Assembly: GCA_965279125.1 (NCBI GenBank)
Contig: CBDIHL010000038.1
Coordinates: 1 to 64,000 of the forward strand
DNA from: Dinoroseobacter sp965279125
Lineage (GTDB): Bacteria > Pseudomonadota > Alphaproteobacteria > Rhodobacterales > Rhodobacteraceae
Direction: 5' to 3'
DNA length: 64,000 bases
The position numbers and the translations under genes are program-made. Positions 6,786 to 15,699 of the stretch are shown here, in pieces; within the stretch, counting starts at the first letter, position 1; every line of letters begins with the position of its first letter. The notes below the pieces were generated by a model. That model ran no database searches. It was not told the origin of the DNA and worked only from the letters and a program-made list of their open reading frames with translations.

Positions 6786-9700
6786 TTATTTCCGACCCGC
6801 ATCGCCCTCGCGCACCACCGCGCGCATGGCCTCGACCACTTCCATCGTCTCGACGCTCACGCGGGTCACGCGCCCCAGTAGGTCGATGACGTGCTCTTTG
6901 TAGTCGGCAAAGCGGTAGGTGTTGAACTTGGCGCGGATCGTGGGATCGCGCGGCGTCTTTTCTTTGTATTGATCGAGCACCCATTCCAACCCCGACCGAT
7001 TGCCCAGCTTGTAGTCCCAGCACGCCGCAGGCACGCCCGACAGGGTGGTTTCGCTGTCCAGCGTGATGATCCCGCCCTCCTTGTCGGCGCGTAGCTTTAC
7101 GACCGGGGACAGACCTGCGGCGGCGGATTTGTCGTCGGGCACGTCGAGGCGGGTGAGGGGCCATGGGGTGACGCCCTCGTAGCCGATATGCAGGTCGAGC
7201 AACCGCTGGCCCCAATCGCGCCACTGGGCAAAGTCGGGATAGAAGGGCAGGCGGGGGAATTCGCGCTTGAGGTTGATGGCATAGGTGTCGCGGTAGATCG
7301 GGTCATGCAGGACGCCATAGACATAGGCGAAGATGTCGTCCTTGGTGATCTTGGCGGCTTTGCCATAGTGCTTGGTGAACTTGTTGAGGGCCCAGTCGGT
7401 GATATTGTCGAGACGCTCGCCGTCGGGGGTGTAGCGGTGGCGGGGGTGAGCCATATAGGGGTCAAGTGAGAATACTGCGTAATTCGGAACGCCAAATCCC
7501 GCTAACGCTGAAAAGTCTAAGCGTGAACCAAATACCGTACCAATGTAGACACTCGATGTCTTTGGAGAGCAGAATGTGTTTGTTTGATATACCATCTCAT
7601 TCATGCGGCGGCTGAAATATAGGTTTGATGAAACGAAAGGGCGATATAGAGATTGCATTACAACACCATCTTCAATCGAAAGTGGTTTGCTGTTGATAAA
7701 GTCCCGCTTGAGCTGACGTGTCCATTTTATAGAATTATCATCTTCCAAGAAGCTTTGCCTTTGAGCTCTTGATTCAAAAGGCTTTTGATTCATTTCATTA
7801 TATTTTGCTATGAAATAATCGACTTTCTTCTTGGCGTTTCGATTGTCGAAATCATAGACCCATTCATCCCGAGCGGTTACTACGCCTAGTGAGTTTAGCT
7901 TAAATATGGCCCGCTCTTGCCCTTTCGTCTTCGCCGCCTTCGTCTTCTTATCCGCCACGGGGATCAGCGCGTCCCAGTCGTTCTCGGTCTGGTTGATCCA
8001 ATTGGCTTTGTCGTCTGCCTCGATCAGCTCAAACCTCGCCGCACTGGCCTTGGTGTTGCCCAGCCAGGATAGCTTGTCCTCTGCCGTCTCCTCCTCGGGC
8101 CTGCGGATATAGTGGATGCGCGCGGGGGCTTTTGACTTGGTGTTCTTGCGCACCAGAAAGCTGATCGCCACCCCGGTCTGGATGCCGAACACGTTGTGTT
8201 TGGTGCCTGACAGCTTGGGGTTGGCGCGCACGTCCCCGCCCAGATCGATCACATAAATCTCGGCAAACTCCTCGGCCACATAGCGGCGGAACCCGTCGAA
8301 GGTGCGGCTGTCGATGAAGCTTCGGTTGGTCACGAAGGCGACGATCCCGTCATCGTGCAGACGGTCGCTGGCCCAGCGGAAAAACCGCGCATACATGTCA
8401 TAGACCTTGGTTTTCTGGGCCGTGGACAGCTTGACGAAGGACCGTTTGATCAGGTCGTCGATATGGGGATAGGCGCGGTTCTTGTTGTTGTCATTCTCGT
8501 TTTGCTGGTTGGCATTATAGGGCGGGTTGCCGATCACCACGGAGATCTTGCGCTTGTTCTGCTCGCGCACCCGCTTGACGTTCTCGTCGGACACGGCGGC
8601 GAACATATCGAATTGGTGCCCCGACTTGATGCCCAGACCGCCGATATTGTCGAGTGTATCGACAAAGCACAGATTGGGGTATTCGGCGTATTGGCCCGAG
8701 ACGGCTTGATAGGTCGCCTCGATATTCAGGTTGGCCACGTAATAGGGCAGGATCGCCACCTCGTTGGCGTGCAGTTCTTGCGTGTATTTGTGGCGCAGCT
8801 TGTCGGGTTGGCCGCTGAAGTGTTGGATCAGCTCGCAGATGTAAGTGCCTGTTCCGGTGGCCGGATCAAGGATATCGACGCCGGGGTCGATCAGGCGTTT
8901 GCCAAAATGCGTGTCGCACAGCCAATCGGCCCCCTCGATCATGAAGCGCACGATCTCGTTGGGCGTATAGACCACCCCAAGGCGGTCGGCGGCATCGGGA
9001 TTATAGACCTTGTAGAAGTTCTCGTAGATCAGCTTGAGGAAGGTCTGCTTTTCCGCGTGGCTGGTGATCTGCGCCGCATTGGCGTTGATTGCGGTGTAGT
9101 AGGGTTGCAGCGCGCGGAGGGTGGATTTCTTGACCTCACCCGTGAAGAACGCGCTTTCGAGCTTGTAGAGCAAGCGCGCGACGTTGTTGTCACGGTGGAA
9201 ATCGGCCTCCTCGAACACGCGCGCGAAAATCTCTTCGGTCAGGATGTGCTGGATCAGCATCTCGCGCACATCCGCCTCGCCCAAGGTCGGGTTGATGGTC
9301 TCGCGCGCGTGGTCGAGGAAGTCGGCGGCGATGGTTTTGAACGGCTCGTTATCGGTATAGGCCGCGTCGATCTTGTCGCGCAGCGCTTGCAGAACGGCTG
9401 GGAGGTCTTCTTGAAACTGGCGCACGGCGGCGCGGAATTGCGCGATCTCGGGCCGCTCGTAGGCGAAGAACAGGCTTAGCAGCTGCGCGAGTGCGTCGGT
9501 GTCGGTCATCCCGCAGCGCAGCACCTCTGTGCGGTCTTGGATCAGGACGGCGATATCGGAGTTTTCGAAGATGATGTTGTCTTGCGGATAGCCTTTGCGG
9601 AACTTGGTTGCGATCTCGGTATCCAGATCGTCCGAGGTGTCTTTGGCCTCCCAATACCCCAGCGGCACGCGCACATCGTGCAGGATCGTGCCATCGGGGA

Positions 9701-9884
9701 CCACGCGGGTCTTGAGGTTGGTGTCGAGCGACAATTCGGGAATGAAAACGAGGGTCTCGGACTTCGACCATGCCGATAGCAGGTTTTGGAACGCCTGACG
9801 CACCACGGTTTCGGTGCTGGTGCCCGCGAATTTGCGCAGACGCTCAATTTCATTGAGGTAGTCGTTGATCAGAAGCTGAGACAT
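6786..9884 (-). CDS. single-chain restriction-modification enzyme (helicase-less Type ISP / IIG-like)
   Basis: A 1032-residue fusion. The N-terminus carries a PD-(D/E)xK nuclease signature: PD at 63-64 and EAK at 79-81 (GYWEAKD). A helical linker leads to an adenine-N6 methyltransferase with motif I DPATGTG (near 339) and catalytic motif NPPY (near 452). The C-terminal third (about 805-1020) reads like the Type ISP specificity domain (FAYVYGVLHDPIYRDTYAINL, LGNRSGLEWVLDQY). Full Type ISP enzymes such as LlaBIII are about 1500 residues and contain a helicase, which is absent here. Codons for residues about 660-800 are AT-rich (35-45% GC) against GC-rich flanks, suggesting an exchanged segment in or beside the target-recognition region. 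No separate R, M or S gene adjoins it. Recognition sequence unknown. Confidence 0.85.
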   Translation of the reverse strand: MSQLLINDYLNEIERLRKFAGTSTETVVRQAFQNLLSAWSKSETLVFIPELSLDTNLKTRVVPDGTILHDVRVPLGYWEAKDTSDDLDTEIATKFRKGYPQDNIIFENSDIAVLIQDRTEVLRCGMTDTDALAQLLSLFFAYERPEIAQFRAAVRQFQEDLPAVLQALRDKIDAAYTDNEPFKTIAADFLDHARETINPTLGEADVREMLIQHILTEEIFARVFEEADFHRDNNVARLLYKLESAFFTGEVKKSTLRALQPYYTAINANAAQITSHAEKQTFLKLIYENFYKVYNPDAADRLGVVYTPNEIVRFMIEGADWLCDTHFGKRLIDPGVDILDPATGTGTYICELIQHFSGQPDKLRHKYTQELHANEVAILPYYVANLNIEATYQAVSGQYAEYPNLCFVDTLDNIGGLGIKSGHQFDMFAAVSDENVKRVREQNKRKISVVIGNPPYNANQQNENDNNKNRAYPHIDDLIKRSFVKLSTAQKTKVYDMYARFFRWASDRLHDDGIVAFVTNRSFIDSRTFDGFRRYVAEEFAEIYVIDLGGDVRANPKLSGTKHNVFGIQTGVAISFLVRKNTKSKAPARIHYIRRPEEETAEDKLSWLGNTKASAARFELIEADDKANWINQTENDWDALIPVADKKTKAAKTKGQERAIFKLNSLGVVTARDEWVYDFDNRNAKKKVDYFIAKYNEMNQKPFESRAQRQSFLEDDNSIKWTRQLKRDFINSKPLSIEDGVVMQSLYRPFVSSNLYFSRRMNEMVYQTNTFCSPKTSSVYIGTVFGSRLDFSALAGFGVPNYAVFSLDPYMAHPRHRYTPDGERLDNITDWALNKFTKHYGKAAKITKDDIFAYVYGVLHDPIYRDTYAINLKREFPRLPFYPDFAQWRDWGQRLLDLHIGYEGVTPWPLTRLDVPDDKSAAAGLSPVVKLRADKEGGIITLDSETTLSGVPAACWDYKLGNRSGLEWVLDQYKEKTPRDPTIRAKFNTYRFADYKEHVIDLLGRVTRVSVETMEVVEAMRAVVREGDAGRK

Positions 9885-10164
9885 TGCACCGCCTTTTGGC
9901 GATATTAGGCACGGCCCTCAATCGAGGTCTAGGGGGAGCGATCGATATCGGCGAGACCCGCAGCACGTTCTTAGCCTCAATCCTCTTGGCCCGTACATTT
10001 CATGCAGGTTTTGTGTCACGCCATGCTGGATTAGACGCGCATAACCCATCTACGTCATAGATTTACAACCGTATCTTCTACACCCCCATGCGCGCATGAA
10101 TGCTTGAGCGTATTGAACATTTCGCGCTATGCCTGTGCAACTTTGGACCGGGGAGGGTCTCGTC

Positions 10165-10665
10165 TTGCAGGATCACGCACCATCTGCCTATGCAGACGAA
10201 CGTATCGCGCATCTTGTGCGATTGTGCGCGCGGGGCTTTGGGCGGTCTTTGCAAATTCGCCTTGCCGATCATGATGTCAGTTTTGGCCAATGGGTGTTCC
10301 TGCGGATATTGTGGAACGAAGAAGGCCTGTCGCAACGCGAAATGGCCGACCGCGCCGGCTTGACGGAGCCTACGGTCCATACCGCTTTGGCGAAGCTTGA
10401 AAAGCTGGGCTATGTCGAGCGGCGCACATTGGCGGGCAATCGTCGCAAGCAACACACCTTCCTGACCGAGACCGGCCACCAATTGCGGGACCTGCTGGAG
10501 CCGCTCGCGGTCGAGGTGAACTCGCAAGCTATGCGGGGCCTCAGCGATGAAGCCGCCGAGAGCTTTCGTCAGACCCTCGTCCATGTCATTGATAACCTCG
10601 AAGAAGACGAGCGTGCCGCCGTTGCCGCAGGCCGCAGCATTCCGCCGACGCGTGGCCTCGTCTAA
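10165..10665 (+). CDS. MarR-family transcriptional regulator
   Basis: A winged-helix regulator of about 166 residues. Its core runs FGQWVFLRILWNEEGLSQREMADRAGLTEPTVHTALAKLEKLGYVERR, a textbook MarR helix-turn-helix and wing, followed by the dimerising C-terminal helices. TTG 10165 is preferred because GGGGAGGG lies 7 bases upstream; ATG 10129 (178 residues) has no site but remains possible. It stands at the left edge of the aromatic-acid island, facing into it, and MarR proteins often sense aromatic carboxylates or CoA thioesters. It may act on the 18-bp palindrome at 14188, though that link is inference. Its 3' end overlaps the convergent gene by four bases. Confidence 0.85.
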   Translation: MQDHAPSAYADERIAHLVRLCARGFGRSLQIRLADHDVSFGQWVFLRILWNEEGLSQREMADRAGLTEPTVHTALAKLEKLGYVERRTLAGNRRKQHTFLTETGHQLRDLLEPLAVEVNSQAMRGLSDEAAESFRQTLVHVIDNLEEDERAAVAAGRSIPPTRGLV

Positions 10666-11054
10666 AGCTTGGCCAGCGCCTCGATCAAACGCTCGATCGG
10701 CGTGACCTCGCGCAGCGGCAGCGCGCTATTGGCCCCATCAGGCGCAAGACGCAGCCCTTCACCGTCCCAATGCCACCAATAGATCGGCGTCCCGGCGCGG
10801 TCGCGCACGGCCAGGCGAAAGGTGGGAAACACGCGGTCCCCGGGCGGGATATCGGCGCGGCCCAGCGAGGTGACCCGGTCATCCTGCGCGGGCAAATCGG
10901 CCATCGTGATGAAGGCCGTCTCGGTCTCTGCGGTCTCGCCCAGCAGCACGCGCAGAACGGGCGGGTAGGGCCGGGGCACATGGGTGATCTGCACATAGCG
11001 CGGCCCAGCGGGCGTCGCGAGGCGCACCATATCGCCGGGTTGCCACGCGCTCAT
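10662..11054 (-). CDS. hypothetical protein in catabolic operon
   Basis: A 130-residue, Pro/Arg-rich soluble protein beginning MSAWQPGDMVRLATPAG. The predicted content is mostly beta strand, with no cysteine cluster, signal peptide or membrane segment. ATG 11054 overlaps the stop of the decarboxylase-like gene by four bases (ATGA), so the two are translationally coupled and this is the last gene of the leftward operon. I do not recognise a family; the pattern GDMVRLATPAGPRYVQI suggests a small beta-barrel, but that is speculation. A role in the catabolic pathway is inferred only from coupling. Confidence 0.6.
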   Translation of the reverse strand: MSAWQPGDMVRLATPAGPRYVQITHVPRPYPPVLRVLLGETAETETAFITMADLPAQDDRVTSLGRADIPPGDRVFPTFRLAVRDRAGTPIYWWHWDGEGLRLAPDGANSALPLREVTPIERLIEALAKL

Positions 11055-12046
11055 AACGCGTAGGCCTCTGTCGTGGCAGGGTGGAATAACTCGGCCAGCT
11101 CCAGCTTGCGCGGGCTGAGGCCTTGGCGGTGGTGGTAGTCGAGGAAGGTTTGCAATGTGTGCTCGTTGCCGGGCAGGCCGTAGGTCCAGATCTCGGGGCC
11201 GATCAACTGGCGCGCGGCGGCGAGGGTATCCTCGACAAAGGGCATCGTGACCTTGGTGGCCGAGGTGTCGGCGAGGGCCACCTGCGCCAGCGCCTTGGAC
11301 TGGGTGAACGACTTTAGGAGTGCTCCGGGCAGCCACGGATGGGTGTCGGCGAGGGTTTTGCGGACGCCGAGGACATGCATGATCGGGAACAGTTTGGTGC
11401 GCCGGTAGTGATCGGCAGCGGTGGTAATTCCGTCGGAGAACAGGCGCGTGACCTGCGGGTGGCCTTCGTCGAAGGCGCGGATCGCGCGGGGGCCGATGAA
11501 GCCGTCAATCTCGCCCGCGCGCAGCATCCCGTCGAGGGTTTTGTCCTCTGGCGCTTGCGTCATCGATACGTCCTCGGGCAGCGAGACCTTGATCTTCTCG
11601 GGCCGTCCGGGCACATCCATTCCGCCGCGCACCCAATTGATATCGCTGGGTTTCACGCCGTATTCATCCTCCAGAATACCGCGCACCCAGACATTTGCAG
11701 TCAGTTGATATTCCGCGATCCCGATGCGCTTGCCGCGCAGGTCCTCAGGGCGCTCGATCCCCTTGTCGGTGCGGATATAGACCGAGGAATGGCGAAAGGC
11801 GCGGCTCAGGAAAACCGGCAGCGCGATATAGGGGCAATGGCCTTGCGCGAGCTTCACACAGTAGCTCGACAGGCTCATTTCCGACACGTCAAAGGCTTGG
11901 TGGCGGAAGACGCGGAAGAACATCTCCTCGGGGCTGAGCAGCATGGTTGTGGGCGTGACCCCATCGATCTGGATGCGCCCGTCATGGATCGGGCGGGTGC
12001 GGTCGTAATCGCCCATAGCGATCGACAAGGGCAGGGTGTGGGACAT
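11051..12046 (-). CDS. 4,5-dihydroxyphthalate decarboxylase-like protein
   Basis: A 331-residue protein lacking a signal peptide, with a periplasmic-binding-protein-like fold (LRGKRIGIAEYQLTANVWVRGIL near 105-127, then DGFIGPRA). The opening LSIAMGDYDRTRPI and this architecture match the Pht5/OphC family, which removes a carboxylate from 4,5-dihydroxyphthalate to give protocatechuate; annotation systems often confuse it with ABC substrate-binding proteins. The missing signal peptide favours a cytoplasmic enzyme. It lies four bases after the Gfo/Idh/MocA gene in a leftward operon with a phthalate-dioxygenase-type reductase, which supports the enzymatic reading. Exact substrate is inferred. Confidence 0.75.
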   Translation of the reverse strand: MSHTLPLSIAMGDYDRTRPIHDGRIQIDGVTPTTMLLSPEEMFFRVFRHQAFDVSEMSLSSYCVKLAQGHCPYIALPVFLSRAFRHSSVYIRTDKGIERPEDLRGKRIGIAEYQLTANVWVRGILEDEYGVKPSDINWVRGGMDVPGRPEKIKVSLPEDVSMTQAPEDKTLDGMLRAGEIDGFIGPRAIRAFDEGHPQVTRLFSDGITTAADHYRRTKLFPIMHVLGVRKTLADTHPWLPGALLKSFTQSKALAQVALADTSATKVTMPFVEDTLAAARQLIGPEIWTYGLPGNEHTLQTFLDYHHRQGLSPRKLELAELFHPATTEAYAL

Positions 12047-12050
12047 CGGG

Positions 12051-13226
12051 TCAGTCTCCTTGCCGGGTCAGGGCGACGGTTTTTTGGGTGCGGGCGGAGG
12101 CGAGGATGGCATGGACAACCTCGAGGCTAGCCAGACCCCATGCGCCCGATTGCGGCGGCGGGGCGTTGTGGCGGAGCGTGTCGTAGAGCGCGCGGAAGAC
12201 GGGGCTGCGCGGGGCCGGATCGGCGGGGGTCTCAAGGAAGCGGCGGCCTGCGGCGGTGGTGATCTCGACGCCTTTGGGGGTGAGGCGGAGATCGCCTTTG
12301 GGGCCGGAGATGATGACGGGGCCGAAATGCTCGGAATGGGGCGCGGGGGCGGGCGCTTCGGTGGCCCCATAGGTCCGACCGGATTTCAGGGCGGCTTCGG
12401 CCTGCGGTGACAGGCCTTGGATGCGCGCGCGGGTGATGGCATGGGCGGTCTCGGGCTTGGAAGTGCCAAGCTCGGAGGTGCCGTCCATCCAGATGTCACT
12501 GTCGAAATGCGCCGCCCCGGAATAGGTCAGGCTCGCGACCGCGCCGCCTTCAAAGTCAATCATCGCGGTATAGGCGACCTCGGTGGGCCGCGCGTCGTCC
12601 CAGCTTTGGGTGCGTGCCGTAACATGCGTTACGCCAGCCCCCATCAGCAGGCGGATCATGTCGATCTGGTGGATGGCCTGCGAGAAGAGGACGCCGCCAC
12701 CTTGAGATGTGTCCAGCTCCTCCGGCCTGCGCGGTCGGTAGAGGAAATCGGTGTAGTTGAAGGCCAGCGCCATGCAAGGCGGTCCGATCTCGCCTGCCTC
12801 GATCAAGGTGCGGGCGGCGAGGACGGGCTGGTCGAAGGAGTGGCTGGGCCCGGTGATCAGCGCGACATTTGCGTCCCTAGCGGCGGCGACCATAGCGTCG
12901 GCGTCCTCCAAGGTGATCGCGAGCGGCTTGTCGACGAGCACCGCTTTGCCCGCCTTTGCGCAGGCTTCCACATGGGCGCGGTGCATCTGGTGGGGGGTGG
13001 CGATGTAGACGGCCTCGACCTCTGGATCTGCGGCGAGGGCCGCGACGGTCGCATGTGCCGTGCCGCCGAACTCCGCCGTGAACGCATAGCGGCTTTGCGC
13101 GCGCGGCGCGGCGCAGGCGACGAGCTTTACGTGAGGGTCCACGCGCAAGGACGGCAGGCTCAGCATGAAGCCACGCCCCAGTCCCGCCACGCCGAGGCGC
13201 ACGGGATCGGGAAGCTCAGAGGTCAA
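12051..13226 (-). CDS. Gfo/Idh/MocA-family dehydrogenase (dihydrodiol dehydrogenase candidate)
   Basis: A 391-residue NAD(P)-dependent oxidoreductase. The nucleotide-binding start is RLGVAGLGRGF (residues about 9-19), and the usual EKP motif is represented by VDKPLAI (near 97), so Glu is changed to Asp. The C-terminal alpha/beta domain is present. In phthalate degraders the cis-4,5-dihydrodiol dehydrogenase (Pht4/OphB) belongs to this family. The gene overlaps the 3' end of the reductase gene by 11 bases and is followed by the decarboxylase-like gene, the same functional order as in oph operons. Rearomatisation of a cis-dihydrodiol is therefore the favoured role, but a sugar or inositol dehydrogenase cannot be excluded from sequence alone. 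Confidence 0.75.
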   Translation of the reverse strand: MTSELPDPVRLGVAGLGRGFMLSLPSLRVDPHVKLVACAAPRAQSRYAFTAEFGGTAHATVAALAADPEVEAVYIATPHQMHRAHVEACAKAGKAVLVDKPLAITLEDADAMVAAARDANVALITGPSHSFDQPVLAARTLIEAGEIGPPCMALAFNYTDFLYRPRRPEELDTSQGGGVLFSQAIHQIDMIRLLMGAGVTHVTARTQSWDDARPTEVAYTAMIDFEGGAVASLTYSGAAHFDSDIWMDGTSELGTSKPETAHAITRARIQGLSPQAEAALKSGRTYGATEAPAPAPHSEHFGPVIISGPKGDLRLTPKGVEITTAAGRRFLETPADPAPRSPVFRALYDTLRHNAPPPQSGAWGLASLEVVHAILASARTQKTVALTRQGD

Positions 13227-14154
13227 GCACCAGCTCCGCCGATTTGGCGCGGCTGACGCAGATCATGATCTTGTCGGCCTTTTCATGGTCCATCAGCACC
13301 ATGTCGCGGTGATCTGCCTCGCCCTCGATCAGCCCGCATTTGCAGGTGCCACAGGTGCCGCTTTCGCAGGAGCTGACAGTTTCGACTCCGGCGGCACGCA
13401 GGCCTTCGAGGATGCTTAGATCGGAAGGTATTTTAATGCTTTGCGCGCTCTTCTTCAAGCGGACGGTGAAGGCGGTATCATTTGGCTTGACGACCTCAAC
13501 CGGCTTAAAGTCCTCGAAATGGACGCGGCCCTCGGGCCAGTGACCGCAGAGCGCCTTGATCTCCTCCATCAAGGGCGCGGGGCCGCAGCAATAGACATGG
13601 GTTGGGCGCGGGGTCTCGAAATCATCCCAGAAGTCATACATCTGGTCGAAATCGCCTTCGTCGTGGTGGATGGTGACGTGATCACCCATCGCCGCAAGCT
13701 CATCCAGATACGCGGTCTCGGCAGCGCTGCGCGTGCAATAGACCACCCGGAAGGGCGAGCCTTGCGCGCTCAGGTGGCGCGCCATCGACAGGATTGGCGT
13801 GACGCCGATGCCGCCTGCGATCAGCAGATACTCCGGGGCGGGGACCAGCGCGAAGTCGTTCTCGGGCGGCTCGATCTGCAAAACCGTCCCCTCCAGCGCC
13901 TCGTCATGCATCGAGGCCGATCCGCCGCGCGAGGCAGGCTCGCGTTTTAGGGCGATGACATATTCCGACGGCGCGGCCCCGTCACTCACCAACGAATACC
14001 GCCGCATCGCCCCCGAGGGTGTGGCGACGGTGATATGCGCGCCCGGCGTGAAGGAGGGCAGCGCGCCGCCGTCCACGGGCGTCAGGGTGAACTCCGCAAT
14101 CGTGTCGGTCAGTGCGCGGCGTGCGCTGACGGTCACATCAATCAGACTGGTCAT
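13216..14154 (-). CDS. phthalate-dioxygenase-type reductase (PDR/VanB family)
   Basis: A 312-residue electron-transfer protein in three parts. The flavin-binding barrel has RRYS (51-54), the NAD-binding domain has AGGIGVTP (114-121), and the C-terminal plant-type [2Fe-2S] ferredoxin domain has cysteines at 263, 268, 271 (CESGTCGTC) and 299. This C-terminal ferredoxin order is diagnostic of the PDR/VanB/OphA1 class, which carries electrons from NADH to Rieske oxygenases. It is the first gene of the leftward operon and lies back to back with the Rieske oxygenase gene, 126 bases away across a perfect palindrome. Pairing with that oxygenase is inferred from this arrangement. Confidence 0.92.
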   Translation of the reverse strand: MTSLIDVTVSARRALTDTIAEFTLTPVDGGALPSFTPGAHITVATPSGAMRRYSLVSDGAAPSEYVIALKREPASRGGSASMHDEALEGTVLQIEPPENDFALVPAPEYLLIAGGIGVTPILSMARHLSAQGSPFRVVYCTRSAAETAYLDELAAMGDHVTIHHDEGDFDQMYDFWDDFETPRPTHVYCCGPAPLMEEIKALCGHWPEGRVHFEDFKPVEVVKPNDTAFTVRLKKSAQSIKIPSDLSILEGLRAAGVETVSSCESGTCGTCKCGLIEGEADHRDMVLMDHEKADKIMICVSRAKSAELVLDL

Positions 14155-14187
14155 CGGGTCTGAGATCCTTCCTTTGGCTTAACATGA

Positions 14188-14205
14188 ATATTAGATATCT
14201 AATAT
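14188..14205. promoter_or_regulatory. 18-bp perfect palindrome between reductase and oxygenase
   Basis: ATATTAGATATCTAATAT is a perfect 18-base palindrome in an AT-rich patch of the 126-base divergent intergenic region. It is 34 bases upstream of the reductase start and 76 bases upstream of the oxygenase start, a position suited to control both directions. The form fits a MarR- or GntR-type dimer site. Confidence 0.7.
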
Positions 14206-14280
14206 CTTGCGTCAACCGACCTTTTGTGGAATCGTACCGGCGAATTGGCTTGATACGCATTGCGACTGGGGAGGAGCATT

Positions 14281-15564
14281 ATGCTGACCGCCGAAGAAAA
14301 TGACCTGCTGTGTCGGGTCGAAGGCGACGCGCCGATGGGCAAGTTGATGCGCGCCCACTGGACCCCCGTCTGCCTGATCGAGGAGGTGGCCGAGGCCGAT
14401 GGCACCCCCTTGCTGATCGAAGCCTTGGGCGAACGCTATGTCTGTTTCCGCAACACCGAAGGTAAGCTGGGGATGCTGGACGAGCTGTGCCCGCACCGCC
14501 GCGCCTCGCTGGTCTATGGCCGCAATGAGGAGTGCGGTTTGCGCTGTCTCTATCACGGTTGGAAATTCGATGTGGACGGCAATTGCGTCGCGATGTCGTC
14601 GGAGCCGGAAGGCAGTCCGCTGCACGGCAAGGTCAAGCACCGCGCCTATCCGGTCCGCGAATGGGGTGGGTTCGTCTGGGCCTGGCTGGGGGCAGAAGAG
14701 GACGCGCCCGCGTTCGAGCCGCCCGCTTTTGCGCCCGAAGAAGACACGCCGATTGCGATCCTGAAAATCCGTATCCCGGCGAATTGGGCGCAGATCACCG
14801 AAGGCCAGATCGACAGCGCGCATTCGTCCTCGCTGCACTCGTCCGACATGGTGCCTGCGCGCGTCAAAGGGGCCGCAGCGGATGACAAAAGCTGGTATCG
14901 CCCCTCCACAGACAAATCCCCCAGAATGCAGACCCAGACGACGCCGTACGGGTTTCACTATGCCGCGATCCGCAAGCCGATGCGGCACCCTGCGACGCAT
15001 AATTACCTGCGTATCACGGAGTATATCGCGCCCTACACATCACTGATCCCGCCGAATGCCTCCTACAATGTGGCGACGGTGATCGTGCCGATTGACGACG
15101 AGACCTCGCATTTCCACTTCATTGCATGGGGGGGCGAGGCAACGCCGAGCACGGAAGAGTGGCGCGCTTTCAACCATGTCGTCAAGGGCGTGAACCTTGA
15201 TGAGCGTTGGGTGTCCGAGCGCCAGCTCTCGAACAACTTCCTGCAAGACCGCCAGATGATGAAGGAGGGCAACTTCACCGGCGTCAAAGGCATCCCGAAC
15301 CAGGACCTTGTCATGTGGGTGTCGATGGGCGCGATTGTGGACCGCACGAGCGATGTCTTAGGCGCGTCAGACCTCGCGATTGTCGAGTTCCGCCGCCTGA
15401 TGGTCGATGCCGCTGCCCGCGTGGCCGAAGGGGGCCCCGCGATTGGCACTGAGGAGCCGCGCGTGCCCCATATCGAGATCGCCAGCCGCGAAGGCGTCTA
15501 CCCGAAAGAGCAGGACTGGCGCGAGCTGGGCAAGACCGACGGCAAAGCCACCGCGGCAGAATAG
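14281..15564 (+). CDS. Rieske aromatic-ring oxygenase, phthalate 4,5-dioxygenase type
   Basis: A 427-residue terminal oxygenase. The Rieske cluster ligands are C70/H72 (CPHR) and C89/H92 (CLYHGW); the mononuclear iron ligands are H181 and H186 in DSAHSSSLH. The opening MLTAEENDLLCRVEGDAPMG and the single-subunit length are typical of the phthalate 4,5-dioxygenase/OphA2 group rather than of the alpha-beta benzoate or naphthalene types. The start at ATG 14281 is supported by GGGGAGGAG. It lies divergent from its likely reductase and upstream of a TAXI-TRAP transporter. The aromatic substrate is not determined by sequence; a carboxylated ring is likely. O- or N-demethylation is possible for some relatives. 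Confidence 0.9.
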   Translation: MLTAEENDLLCRVEGDAPMGKLMRAHWTPVCLIEEVAEADGTPLLIEALGERYVCFRNTEGKLGMLDELCPHRRASLVYGRNEECGLRCLYHGWKFDVDGNCVAMSSEPEGSPLHGKVKHRAYPVREWGGFVWAWLGAEEDAPAFEPPAFAPEEDTPIAILKIRIPANWAQITEGQIDSAHSSSLHSSDMVPARVKGAAADDKSWYRPSTDKSPRMQTQTTPYGFHYAAIRKPMRHPATHNYLRITEYIAPYTSLIPPNASYNVATVIVPIDDETSHFHFIAWGGEATPSTEEWRAFNHVVKGVNLDERWVSERQLSNNFLQDRQMMKEGNFTGVKGIPNQDLVMWVSMGAIVDRTSDVLGASDLAIVEFRRLMVDAAARVAEGGPAIGTEEPRVPHIEIASREGVYPKEQDWRELGKTDGKATAAE

Positions 15565-15575
15565 CAACGACAGAC

Positions 15576-15594
15576 CCGCAGGCACCCCCTGCGG
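15576..15594 (+). terminator. hairpin after the oxygenase gene
   Basis: CCGCAGG and CCTGCGG form a 7-bp stem with a 5-base loop, 12 bases after the oxygenase stop. No T-run follows, so it may only reduce read-through into the TRAP genes or protect the upstream mRNA end. Confidence 0.35.
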
Positions 15595-15699
15595 CGGGCC
15601 AGATCAAGAGGGCGCATAAGCCCCGACGCCACGGCCCATCCCACCGGGAGCACGGCAGCACCGATGCCCCTCATAAATGGAAAATTAGGGAGGAAGACC

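Noticed and set aside
8355..9479. Plus-strand frame opposite the restriction enzyme
   Set aside because: No recognisable domain and no ribosome-binding site, while the minus strand carries conserved methyltransferase motifs.
6709..10128. Genomic island inserted at tRNA-Thr
   Set aside because: The restriction gene abuts the tRNA, but I found no integrase and no copy of the tRNA 3' end (GGTTCGAGTCC region) near 9885-10128 to serve as the other attachment site.
11051..12046. ABC-transporter substrate-binding protein
   Set aside because: The fold is similar, but there is no signal peptide and no ABC permease or ATPase nearby, while the neighbours match a phthalate-type operon.
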